Shown in pieces: positions 53,622 through 62,375 of a stretch of DNA of 64,000 bases. Below the pieces are notes generated by a model. The model was not told the DNA's origin. It saw nothing but the letters and a program-made list of their open reading frames with translations, and searched no databases. Source of the DNA: DATMER01 sp040349255 (lineage in GTDB: Bacteria > Acidobacteriota > Thermoanaerobaculia > Multivoradales > UBA5704); NCBI GenBank assembly GCA_040349255.1, contig JBEQUE010000120.1:34276-98275 (forward strand). Reading direction: 5' to 3'. The first letter of the stretch is position 1. The number at the start of each line of letters is the position of its first letter. The position numbers and the translations under genes are program-made.

Positions 53622-55030
53622 ATGCCTCACGGCTACGAAGCGGTCATCGGGCTGGAGGTCCACGTCCAGCTCCTGACGGAGACCAAGATGTTCTGCCGCT
53701 GCGCGAACCGCTTCGGCGCGCCTCCGAACACCCTGGTCTGCCCGGTCTGTCTCGGATATCCCGGGACGCTGCCGGTCCTCAACCGGCAGGCGGTCGAGCT
53801 GGCGGTCCGGCTCGCGCTCGCCCTCGGCTGCCACGTCCACCTGCGGTCGATCTTCGCGCGCAAGAATTACTTCTATCCCGACCTGCCCAAGGGCTACCAG
53901 ATCAGCCAGTACGACCGGCCGCTCGCCGAGGGCGGACGCCTGCCCCTGACCCAGCACGACAGGCCGGTCCACCTCGAACGCCTCCACCTGGAGGAGGACG
54001 CCGGCAAGCTGCTGCACGAGCTGCCGGGGCAGAGCCTCGTGGACTTCAACCGCTGCGGCGTGCCGCTCGTCGAGGTTGTCTCGCGGCCCGACCTGGCCTC
54101 CGCCGCCGAGGCCGCCGACTACCTCCAGACCCTCCACCAGGTCCTCCTCTATACCGCGACCAGCGCGGCCAACCTGGAGGAGGGGAGCCTGCGTTGCGAC
54201 GCCAATGTCTCGGTCCGCCGGCCGGGCGAACCCCTCGGCATCAAGACCGAGGTCAAGAACCTCAATTCCTTCCGCAATGTGGCCCGCGCCATCGAGCACG
54301 AGATCGGCCGCCAGATCGACCTCCTCGAGTCCGGCGGCCGGGTCGTCCAGGAGACCCGCGGTTTCGACGCCGCGACCGGCGCCACCCGGCTCCTGCGCAG
54401 CAAGGAGGAGGCGCACGACTACCGCTACTTCCCCGAGCCCGACCTGCCGGCGCTCGTCCTGGCTCCCGAGCGCATCGACGCCGCCCGCGCCGCCCTCCCC
54501 GAGCTGCCCTGGGAGAAGCGGAGCCGGTTGGTCTCTCAATACGGGCTGCCCTCCGCGGACGCCGGGGTCCTCGCCTCCTCCCGCGAGCTGGCCGACTACT
54601 TCGAAGCGGCCGCCAAGGGCGGCAACCCGAAAACCATCGCCAACTGGGTGCTCGGCGAGGTCCTCAGGATCGGACTGGAGAAGGCGATCCCGCCGTCTCG
54701 TCTCGCCTCGCTGGTCTCCCTGATCGACGCAGGCCGGATCTCGAACAGCGCCGCCAAGGAGGTCTTCGCCGCGATCCGCGAGTCCGGCGAGGAGCCCGAG
54801 GCCGCGGTCGAGCGGCTCGGCCTCGGGATGGTCGGCGACGCCGGGCGGATCGAGCGCTGGATCGACGAGGTGATCGAGGCCAACCCGGTCCAGGCGGAGC
54901 AGTTCCGCGCCGGCAAGGATGCGGTGCTCGGCTTCCTGGTCGGACAGGTCATGAAGCGGTCCGGCGGCCGGGCCGATCCCAAGCTCGTCCAGCCGCTCCT
55001 CCGGCAGGTGCTGGCGCAGGTGTCCGCCCC

Positions 55031-55034
<4 letters not shown>
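53622..55034 (+). CDS. gatB: Asp-tRNA(Asn)/Glu-tRNA(Gln) amidotransferase subunit B
   Basis: The 470-residue protein opens with YEAVIGLEVHVQLLTETKMF, then zinc Cys residues in FCRCANRFGAPPNTLVCPVC, LPKGYQISQYDRPL, LHLEEDAGKL, DFNRCGVPLVEVVSRPDL, LNSFRNVARAIEHE and TRLLRSKEEAHDYRYFPEPDL, all GatB signatures. The C-terminal YqeY-like tail domain is present. It amidates mischarged tRNA together with GatA and GatC, which are not in this window. A TAGACT -10 element lies 9 nt before the ATG. Confidence 0.95.
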
Positions 55035-55752
<718 letters not shown>

Positions 55753-55756
<4 letters not shown>

Positions 55757-56661
55757 CCTTTCTCCAGGCGCTCGTCTACTTCTTCCGCGAGGCGGCGGTC
55801 AACCTGCTACGGAGCTGGAAGACCAGCCTCGTGGCGGTGCTCACGATCGCCGTGAGCGTGCTCCTGGGCGGCGCCTTCCTGCTCGCGAGCCACAACGTCA
55901 TGGAGTCGGTCCAGCGCTGGCGCCGCGAGATGCGCGTGGTGATCTATCTGCGCCCGCAGGCGGACCCGACGCGCTTGGTGGCGCTGGCCTCGGAAGCCGG
56001 CGGCGCGCCCTGGGTGGCGTCCGCGAAGGCCGTCTCCCCGCAAGACGCGCGGGCCCGCTTCCACGAGATCTTCCCGAGCCTGTCGGGCCTGGTCGAGGGG
56101 TGGGACGAGGAGCCGCTGCCGGCCTCGATCGAGGTGGCGCTGCGCGATCCGGCGGCCCGGAGCGCCGAGGTCCGGACGTGGATCGATGGCTGGCGCGCCC
56201 GTCCCGAGGTGGAGATGGTGGACGACGACCGAGAGTGGCTGGGCCAGCTCGAGACGCTGGTGGCGGTGGGCCGGGGGATCGGCCTGGCTCTGGCCGGCGG
56301 GCTGCTCGGCGCGGCCGTGTTCACGATCGCGAGCGTGATCCGGCTCGCCGCCTACCTGCACCAGGAGGAGATCTCGATCCTGCGCCTGGTCGGGGCGACC
56401 GAGTTCTACATCCGGGGACCGTTCTACGCCGAGGGCCTGCTGCAGGGTCTGATCGGGGGCGGGGTCGCGATGGGCGCGCTCTACGGCCTGTACCGGCTGG
56501 CCGAGGCGCGGAGCGCGGCTTCGCTCGCGGCCTCCGTCCTGACCACCGGGTTCCTGACGCCGGGCCAGGTGGCCGGGCTGATCCTGCTCGGCGGAGGGGC
56601 CGGCCTGCTCGGCGCCGTGGCGTCGCTGCGGCGCGAGCGTCTCGACCCGCCGCAGACGTGA
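55753..56661 (+). CDS. ftsX: Cell-division protein FtsX
   Basis: The 302-residue protein reads from TTG 55753 and has the FtsX plan: a cytoplasmic start, helix 1 (about 25-47, TSLVAVLTIAVSVLLGGAFL), a periplasmic loop (about 50-170), and three C-terminal helices including AAVFTIASVIRLAAYLHQEE and ISILRLVGATEFYIRGPFYA, the MacB/FtsX signature. The periplasmic loop would recruit murein hydrolase activators. A strong hairpin follows. Confidence 0.93.
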
Positions 56662-56664
56662 AAA

Positions 56665-56686
56665 GGGGCGCGGCAGGCCGCGCCCC
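56665..56686 (-). terminator. Intrinsic terminator of the RRM gene
   Basis: GGGGCGCGG, loop CAGG, CCGCGCCCC form a perfect 9-bp GC-rich stem. On the minus strand it is followed by TTTT (56664-56661), so it terminates transcription from the RRM gene. On the plus strand the A-rich tail makes it only a weak stop for ftsX. Confidence 0.8.
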
Positions 56687-56722
56687 TGAAAAAACGGATC
56701 GAATCAGGAAAAACGGGAGAGT

Positions 56723-57094
56723 CTAGTAGCGACCGCCGCCGCCGTAGCCGCCACCGCCGCCGTAGCCGCCGCCACCTCCACGGCCACCACCGCCGCCGTA
56801 GCCGCCACGTCCACCGCCACCCCCGCGACCGCCGCCGCCGCCCTCCTCCCGGGGACGGGCCTCGTTGACGGTGAGCGCCCGGCCGTCGTGCTCCTTGCCG
56901 TTCAGTGCGGCAATGGCAGCCCGGGCGTCCTGGTCACTTTCCATCTCGACGAAACCGAAACCCTTGGAGCGCCCGCTGTCACGGTCCATGATCACCTGTG
57001 CGGACTGCACGGTGCCATGGGCCGCGAACATCTCCTCCAGGTCGCTGTTCCTGATGGAGTAAGGCAGGTTACCGACGTAAAGCTTCTTGCTCAT
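56723..57094 (-). CDS. RRM-type RNA-binding protein with Gly-rich tail
   Basis: The 123-residue protein has an RRM over 1-85 with RNP2 LYVGNL (5-10) and RNP1 KGFGFVEM (44-51). Residues 86-123 are a Gly/Arg/Tyr-rich tail of GGGGGRGG and YGGGGG units, the same layout as bacterial Rbp proteins of cyanobacteria and other phyla. Cold- or stress-related RNA chaperone activity is likely. The GC-only DNA of the tail is a simple-sequence repeat and not a mobile element. Confidence 0.93.
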   Translation of the reverse strand: MSKKLYVGNLPYSIRNSDLEEMFAAHGTVQSAQVIMDRDSGRSKGFGFVEMESDQDARAAIAALNGKEHDGRALTVNEARPREEGGGGGRGGGGGRGGYGGGGGRGGGGGYGGGGGYGGGGRY

Positions 57095-57377
57095 GAAGAC
57101 TCCTCCGATGATCGTCGTCCGATTTCGGTCCGGACGACACTGAATCCTGACTTTCTGGTGCTGCCGAGCGGGCGGGTATCATCCGAGGTTCTGTCTGCGA
57201 AGGCCGATACCGAAGTCCTTTACGCCCAACCTCAAACCTCTGGTTCCCCGATCCTATCATCCTCTGGGAGCTTACGGGGACACCTCACTCGCCGATTTGT
57301 ACTGCAACTTCCGAGCCAGCCGAGACAAACAAGGCCCCATCCGGAGATGGGGCCTTGAACGTTGTGCGGAGTGTGCG
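57095..57377. other. Intergenic region upstream of the RRM gene
   Basis: I see no gene in these 283 nt. They should hold the RRM promoter (minus strand, near 57095-57200) and the terminator hairpin of the OmpA gene at 57330-57357. No -35/-10 pair stood out, and no known riboswitch motif was recognised. Confidence 0.5.
57330..57357 (-). terminator. Intrinsic terminator downstream of the OmpA-like gene
   Basis: CAAGGCCCCATC, loop CGGA, GATGGGGCCTTG form a perfect 12-bp stem 20 nt past the OmpA stop; read on the minus strand it runs into TTTGTCT. Confidence 0.75.
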
Positions 57378-58691
57378 TCAGGGGATGGTGAGGATGACCA
57401 CGGCCGCCAGCCTGTCGGTGACCTGGCCTTCCGTGGTGATCCGGCTCGGGTCGATCCCGTGCCGCGTCACCAGGTAGTTTTTCACCGCCTCGGCGCGCTG
57501 TTCGGCGACCCGCTGGTTGGACGCCGGCGAGCCGGTCGAGCCGTCGGAGTAGCCGATGACCTGGGCGTTGGAGTCGGGCTCCTGCTTCATCCGCAGCGCC
57601 ACCTCGTCGAGCTTGGCCTTGCAGATGTTGGAGAGCCTGGCGCTGCCCGGCGTGAACTCGCACGTCACCTCCATCTTCTCGGGCGGCGCGGGGGCCGGCG
57701 GCGGAGGCGGCGGGGGCGGCGGGGGCGGAGTCGGAGCCGGGGTGGGCTCGGGCTCGGGAGCCGCCGGCGGAGGCGGCGGGGGCGGCGGAGGCGGCTCCGC
57801 CCTGTGGAGGCGCGGGAACATCGTCAGGCCGAGCAGGCCGCCGATCGGGCAGTGCTCGTCGATGTCGCTGAGCTGCATCAGGTCGGTGCGGAGACCGAAG
57901 TTCAGCGCCCAGTTGCCGGACTCACCGAGCCACAGGCGGCCGCCCGTGGTCAGATCGACCGAATCGTCATAGCCGATGTCGCCGCCGCTGTAGAAAGTAC
58001 CCACCAGCTCGGTGATCCAGTCGAGGCGGTCGGAGAGCGCCGCCGAGTGGCCGATGCCGGCATGGAGCTCCTGGTCGACGTCGACGTCGTCCTGGTCGCC
58101 CGGATCGCGGTAGCCGATGTCGAGCAGCCAGTTGGCCCGGCTCCAGGCGAAGCCGGCGCCGAAGCCCGCGTCGTCCGAGGCGACCTCGTCGTCGCCCGTC
58201 GGGACCTCGACGAACAGGTTGAGGGCGGTCTTCGAGGTGCCGAACTCGCCCGGCACGCCCGACAGCCGGAACTTGGTGCCGATGCGGGCGTTGCCGACGC
58301 CCTTGGCATCCAGGTCCAGGCCGCCGACGTCATCGCTGTCGAACTCGATGTCATCGTACGGGACCATCACGGAGATTTCCCAGCGGTCCGTGATGCCATA
58401 GCCGAGACTCGCGCTGATCCGGTTCCAGTCCAGGCTGGCCTCGCAGCCAGGGCAGTTCGGCGAGTCCGGGTCGTCCGGGTTCGGGAAGCCGCTGATGTCC
58501 ACGATGCGGTCCCAGTTGTTGTAATAAAGCCCGAACGACCATCCACCCTGCGGCAGGGTTTCACCGCTCAGAAGGGTGAAGAGCCCTGTCTCCCCCGTCG
58601 CCGTCGGGCCGTTGGCCTCCTCTCCGGCCGACGCCAGGGTGGGCGCTATGCACAACAGCGCCACCAAAAACAACAACATGCGTCTTTTCAT
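57378..58691 (-). CDS. OmpA-family outer-membrane protein with Pro-rich linker
   Basis: The ATG at 58691 (GGAGGAG Shine-Dalgarno) gives 437 residues; a signal peptide covers about 1-24. Residues 30-300 are a beta-rich barrel (SFGLYYNNWDRIVDISGF, RWEISVMVPYDDIEFDSDDV, ALNLFVEVPTGDDEVASDDA). A long Pro linker (PPPPPPPPPP, PPEKMEV) follows, and then an OmpA-like domain (FTPGSARLSNICKAKLDEVA, VIGYSDGSTGSPASNQRVAE, VKNYLVTRHGIDPSRITTEG) that binds peptidoglycan. The last residues DRLAAVVILTIP differ from the usual NRRVEI ending of OmpA domains. Confidence 0.88.
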   Translation of the reverse strand: MKRRMLLFLVALLCIAPTLASAGEEANGPTATGETGLFTLLSGETLPQGGWSFGLYYNNWDRIVDISGFPNPDDPDSPNCPGCEASLDWNRISASLGYGITDRWEISVMVPYDDIEFDSDDVGGLDLDAKGVGNARIGTKFRLSGVPGEFGTSKTALNLFVEVPTGDDEVASDDAGFGAGFAWSRANWLLDIGYRDPGDQDDVDVDQELHAGIGHSAALSDRLDWITELVGTFYSGGDIGYDDSVDLTTGGRLWLGESGNWALNFGLRTDLMQLSDIDEHCPIGGLLGLTMFPRLHRAEPPPPPPPPPPAAPEPEPTPAPTPPPPPPPPPPPAPAPPEKMEVTCEFTPGSARLSNICKAKLDEVALRMKQEPDSNAQVIGYSDGSTGSPASNQRVAEQRAEAVKNYLVTRHGIDPSRITTEGQVTDRLAAVVILTIP

Positions 58692-58836
58692 GCGTTCTCC
58701 TCCGGCCTTACGCCTGGAACGGCAGAAGGACCCCCTTCGGGGCCACCACTGCGGAATTTGCCCTGCTTTTCCAGCGGAACGCTCCTCCTCCAGACGGACG
58801 CCCCTGCCGAATCGTATCGTAGTGTAGCGAGAACTC

Positions 58837-60066
58837 TCAGCGATACGACTTGACCGAGACACGCGCCTCCACCCCTCCATCCCCTTTCAAAGCTTGTGCC
58901 ACGATTCCGGAAAGGAAGAACCTGTACTTCTTCAGGCGGAGGGAGGACTCGAATCCCACCCCGACGTCGGGGACATAGGAGCCATAGTCCGTGTAGATCT
59001 TACTCTCGCTTCCGATCGTGCCGGCTCCTGTGTACAGGATCCAGTACCAGTTCTGCCATTCGAGCTTGAGAAAATGGCGGTTCTCGCGCAGGAACCAGGG
59101 GAAGAAGTACTCCAGGGTGGTGTAGAGCACTTCGGTGCCGCGGGTCTTTTCGCTGACGCCCTTGAGCCGCTCGCGGCCGTCGAGGCGGAAGAACTCGCTG
59201 CGCGGGATGGCCAGGAGGTCGAGCTCGTCGATCGGCTCCGGCAGGTCGCGCGGGTCGCGCTCGCCCTTGCGCAGGAAGCTGCCGCCGTGCACCCGGCCGA
59301 CCAGGAAGGTGCGCTCGCTGACGTCGAAGCGCTTGAGCATCTCGGTCTCGAGCTTGAGGTAGTCGAAGTCGCCGATGCCGACGTCGAAGCCGGAGGTGAG
59401 CGCGCCGGTGAGGCCGAAGCCGCCCGGGCCGATCTCGCGGAAGGCGGTGAACAGGCGCTCGCTGCGCGCCCGGGTCTCGCCGACGATCGCGTTCGAGCGC
59501 TCATCGTCGGGCGTGCCGAGCTGGTAGCCGAGCCGCACGAAGGTGTTGGTGCGGCCGAGGCGCAGGATCTGCGCCTCGGACTCCTTGTTGCTGCTGATGC
59601 GATCGAGCTCGGTCAGCAGGAAGGTGCGCTGGTGGTAGCTGTGCGGCCACTGCACGAGGAGCAGCGTGCCGCGCGTGCGGTCGAAGTCGCTCGAGAAGTC
59701 CTCGATGTCGTCGAACTCGATCGAGTCGAAGACGGTGAACTGGGTGATCCGCTTGTAGCCGTAGTAGCGGTAGCGCAGGAAGGCCGAGATGTCGCCGCGC
59801 ACGAAGTTGTACTTGACCTGGCCTTCGAAGAAGACCTTGCTGATCAGGCGGTTCACCCGCAGGTCGAGGTCGCCTTCGGGAAAGTAGACGTCGAGGCGCG
59901 GCAGGAAGCGCTCCTCGGGCGTCTTCGGCCGGGGCTCTTCCTGGGGGGCAGCCGGCGTCTCCTGGGGAGCCGGGGGCGCCTGGGTAGCTGAAGGCTCCTG
60001 GCCACGCAGCGGCAGGGCTCCCAGGACGAGCAGAGCGAAGGTCGCGACGAACGCCTGTCGTGTCAT
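58837..60066 (-). CDS. Outer-membrane beta-barrel protein, BamA/TamA-barrel-like without POTRA domains
   Basis: The ATG at 60066 gives 409 residues (the frame extends upstream but the signal peptide MTRQAFVATFALLVLGALPL fixes the start). A Pro/Ala-rich stretch (25-60) leads to a barrel-like region of alternating aromatic strands (KYNFVRGDISAFLRYRYYGY, QWPHSYHQRTFLLTELDRIS) with many Arg/Asp-rich periplasmic turns. It ends VEARVSVKSYR. No POTRA repeats are visible, so transport of other proteins is not assumed. It overlaps nothing and lies 2 nt from the DUF4388 gene. Confidence 0.7.
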   Translation of the reverse strand: MTRQAFVATFALLVLGALPLRGQEPSATQAPPAPQETPAAPQEEPRPKTPEERFLPRLDVYFPEGDLDLRVNRLISKVFFEGQVKYNFVRGDISAFLRYRYYGYKRITQFTVFDSIEFDDIEDFSSDFDRTRGTLLLVQWPHSYHQRTFLLTELDRISSNKESEAQILRLGRTNTFVRLGYQLGTPDDERSNAIVGETRARSERLFTAFREIGPGGFGLTGALTSGFDVGIGDFDYLKLETEMLKRFDVSERTFLVGRVHGGSFLRKGERDPRDLPEPIDELDLLAIPRSEFFRLDGRERLKGVSEKTRGTEVLYTTLEYFFPWFLRENRHFLKLEWQNWYWILYTGAGTIGSESKIYTDYGSYVPDVGVGFESSLRLKKYRFFLSGIVAQALKGDGGVEARVSVKSYR

Positions 60067-60068
60067 GC

Positions 60069-60890
60069 TCAGACGTTGAGGAGCTGCGCGACGCGTTCGA
60101 GAAAGATCTTGCTCTGATGCGGGCCGAGCGCGGAGGAGACGACCTTCTCGTCCGCGCGCACGAGGTCGAGCACGGCCTCGACGCCGCGCCCGCCGTCCAT
60201 CTCCGCCTTGCTCATGCGGTACGGGACCTCGAGGTCCATCTGCCGCGGGTGGCCCGAGAGGATGCCGCGCGCCTGCTCGTGGATGCCTTCGGCGAGGCGG
60301 TGGAGCTCGGGCGAGCCGAGCTTGTGAAGGCGGTCGGTGCCCAGGCGGCTCAGGTCCTCGTTGAGCGACACCAGGCCGGAGGTGATCAGGCCGTAGAGGA
60401 GCTTGCAGACTTCGAACGGGCTCATGTCGAGGCCGACCGCGATCTCCTCGATCGAGCGGCGCTCGTCGATCTTGCAGATCAGCCCCCACTCCTGCGGAGT
60501 GAGCGACACCGAGGTGGTCGCCGCCTGGTTGGTGAAGACCGGCACCAGGCGGGTGGACGGGATGCGCTTCGAGAGCACCTGCCACTCGTCGATGCGGCGG
60601 GCGGCCTCCATCAGGAGGTTGGTGTTCGACTTCTGGATCGTGGTGAGCTGGGTCTCGGTGCCCGGCGTGAAGACGAACTCGCCCTCCGGCCAGATGGCCA
60701 GCTCGTAGACCGCCTCCTCGCCCTGGAGCTCGCCGGCGTGGGCGTGGACGATCTGGCCGGCGCGCAGGTAGATCTCGCCGGTGGCGTCGCCGTCGCGGCG
60801 CAGGGTGAAGACGCCCGTCTTGCCCGACACGGAGACGAGCTGGATGATGTCTGGAAGTGGAAGCTCTTTGAGAGATCCCTGGAATGCCAT
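60069..60890 (-). CDS. DUF4388 (PATAN) domain protein
   Basis: The 273-residue protein starts FQGSLKELPLPDIIQLVSVS then GKTGVFTLRRDGDATGEIYL and GQIVHAHAGELQGEEAVYEL, the DUF4388/PATAN fold (residues 1-105). This fold often accompanies Ras-like GTPases, response regulators and Frz/MglA-type polarity systems. The rest (120-273) is a winged-helix-like region (LTPQEWGLICKIDERRSIEE, DMSPFEVCKLLYGLITSGLV). The two domains together suggest a link to the MglAB switch elsewhere in the window; this is inference. Confidence 0.8.
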   Translation of the reverse strand: MAFQGSLKELPLPDIIQLVSVSGKTGVFTLRRDGDATGEIYLRAGQIVHAHAGELQGEEAVYELAIWPEGEFVFTPGTETQLTTIQKSNTNLLMEAARRIDEWQVLSKRIPSTRLVPVFTNQAATTSVSLTPQEWGLICKIDERRSIEEIAVGLDMSPFEVCKLLYGLITSGLVSLNEDLSRLGTDRLHKLGSPELHRLAEGIHEQARGILSGHPRQMDLEVPYRMSKAEMDGGRGVEAVLDLVRADEKVVSSALGPHQSKIFLERVAQLLNV

Positions 60891-60951
60891 GTCGCCGCGG
60901 TCCCCGAATTCAATCTCCGAGAGGCGAGGATTATAGACGCAAAGCTGCGCG

Positions 60952-61449
60952 TCAAGTCATTTCGTCCCGGAGACGGTCGAGGCGGAGTCTCTGGGAGCAG
61001 CAGATGGCCAGGGCGAGCGCGTCGGTGGCGTCGGCCGGCCAGCCGTCGCCCTTCGCGTTGAGCAGGAGCCGGACCATGCGCGCGACCTGCTCCTTGTCGG
61101 CGCGGCCGTTGCCGGTGACCGCCGACTTGACCTCGGCCGGGCTGTACTCACGGATCTCGATTCCCCGCCCGGCGAGGCCGGCGAGGAGCACGCCGCGCGC
61201 CTCGGCGAGCACGATCAGCGAGCGGCTGTTCATGCCATGGAACGGAGTTTCCAGGACGGCGAGGTCGGGCCGGCAGCGCTCGACGAGACCGCCGAGCTCG
61301 CCGGCGAGGCGGGCCAGCCGCACCGCCACGGCGAGGTCGCGGGGCAGGGAGATGCGCCCGGCCTCGATCACCTTGAGCGCGGAGCCGTGCTTCTCGACCA
61401 GGCCGTAGCCCGTGTGGAGGCTGCCGGGGTCGAGGCCCAGGACCCGCAC
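60952..61449 (-). CDS. ruvC: Crossover junction endodeoxyribonuclease RuvC
   Basis: The protein has 165 residues with the catalytic acids D7 (GLDPGS), E67 (AVLETPF), D140 and D143 (DATDALALAICC). It resolves Holliday junctions with RuvAB. The yebC-ruvC order on this strand (yebC ends where ruvC starts, sharing one base) is the classical one; ruvA and ruvB are absent next door. Confidence 0.95.
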   Translation of the reverse strand: MRVLGLDPGSLHTGYGLVEKHGSALKVIEAGRISLPRDLAVAVRLARLAGELGGLVERCRPDLAVLETPFHGMNSRSLIVLAEARGVLLAGLAGRGIEIREYSPAEVKSAVTGNGRADKEQVARMVRLLLNAKGDGWPADATDALALAICCSQRLRLDRLRDEMT

Positions 61450-62207
61450 TACCGGGACGCCGCCGCCAGGACGTTCTCGTCGACGTTGAAGTTGGCCCAG
61501 ACCTTCTGGACGTCGTCGTGGTCCTCGAGCGCCTCCAGCAGGCGGAGCACCTGGTTGATCCGGTCGGCCGGGACGTCGACGGGGGTCTGCGGCAGCATGG
61601 CCAGCTCCTTGGCGGCGAGCGGCACGCCGCGGTCCTCGAGCGCTTCCAGGACGGCGTTGAAGTCCTCGGGCGCGGTGACCAGCTCGCAGCGCGGTGTTTC
61701 GCCGGGGTCGATCGAGACGTCGTCGACGCCCAGCTCCAGGGCGAGATCCAGGAGCTGCTCCTCGGTCAGGGCGCCGCTCTCGATCTCGAACCAGCCGCGG
61801 CGCTTGAACTGCCAGCCGACGGAGCCGGCCTCGGCCATGGTGCCGCCGTGCTTGGTGAACAGATGGCGGATCTCGGGCGCGGTGCGGTTGCGGTTGTCGG
61901 TGGTCACTTCCACCAGGATGGCGACGCCGGCCGGTCCGAAGCCTTCGTAGGTGATCTCTTCATAGGACTCGCCTTCGAGCTCGCCGGTGCCCTTCTTGAT
62001 GGCGCGGTCGATGTTGTCGCCGGGGACGCTGTTGGAACGGGCTTCCAGGAGCGCGGTGCGCAGCCGCGGGTTGCCCTTCGGGTCGCCGCCGCCCAGGCGG
62101 GCCGCGACGGTGATCTCCTTGAGGATCTTGCTGAACAGCTTGCCGCGGCGCAGGTCGGTCGTCGCCTTCTTGTGCTTGATCGTGCTCCACTTGCTATGGC
62201 CGGACAT
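61449..62207 (-). CDS. yebC: YebC/PmpR-family regulatory protein
   Basis: The 252-residue protein starts MSGHSKWSTIKHKKATTDLR with GKLFSKILKEITVAARLGGG, and has ARSNSVPGDNIDRAIKKGTG, YEEITYEGFGPAGVAILVEV, DNRNRTAPEIRHLFTKHGGT and GSVGWQFKRRGWFE, all family signatures. YebC proteins are DNA-binding regulators, or ribosome-associated factors that relieve stalling at proline runs, as recent work shows for some members. Proline-rich linkers are common in this window's proteins. Confidence 0.95.
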   Translation of the reverse strand: MSGHSKWSTIKHKKATTDLRRGKLFSKILKEITVAARLGGGDPKGNPRLRTALLEARSNSVPGDNIDRAIKKGTGELEGESYEEITYEGFGPAGVAILVEVTTDNRNRTAPEIRHLFTKHGGTMAEAGSVGWQFKRRGWFEIESGALTEEQLLDLALELGVDDVSIDPGETPRCELVTAPEDFNAVLEALEDRGVPLAAKELAMLPQTPVDVPADRINQVLRLLEALEDHDDVQKVWANFNVDENVLAAASR

Positions 62208-62375
62208 GGGTGCTCCTCGGGGAACCGACAGAAGATCCTCATTCTACAACGACCCGCGGCAACGACCCGGCTGGAGCGGGTAAATCTCTCAAAAATCAGG
62301 CCCTTCAAGCACTTTGCGATTGACTGCCGCCCCGCGGAGTGTTAGAAAGGCTTGTCTTTCGGCAGGAGAACCCGT

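Noticed and set aside
56730..56850. GC-rich tandem repeat near the RRM gene as a mobile or regulatory repeat
   Set aside because: It simply encodes the Gly-rich RGG/YGG tail of the RNA-binding protein.
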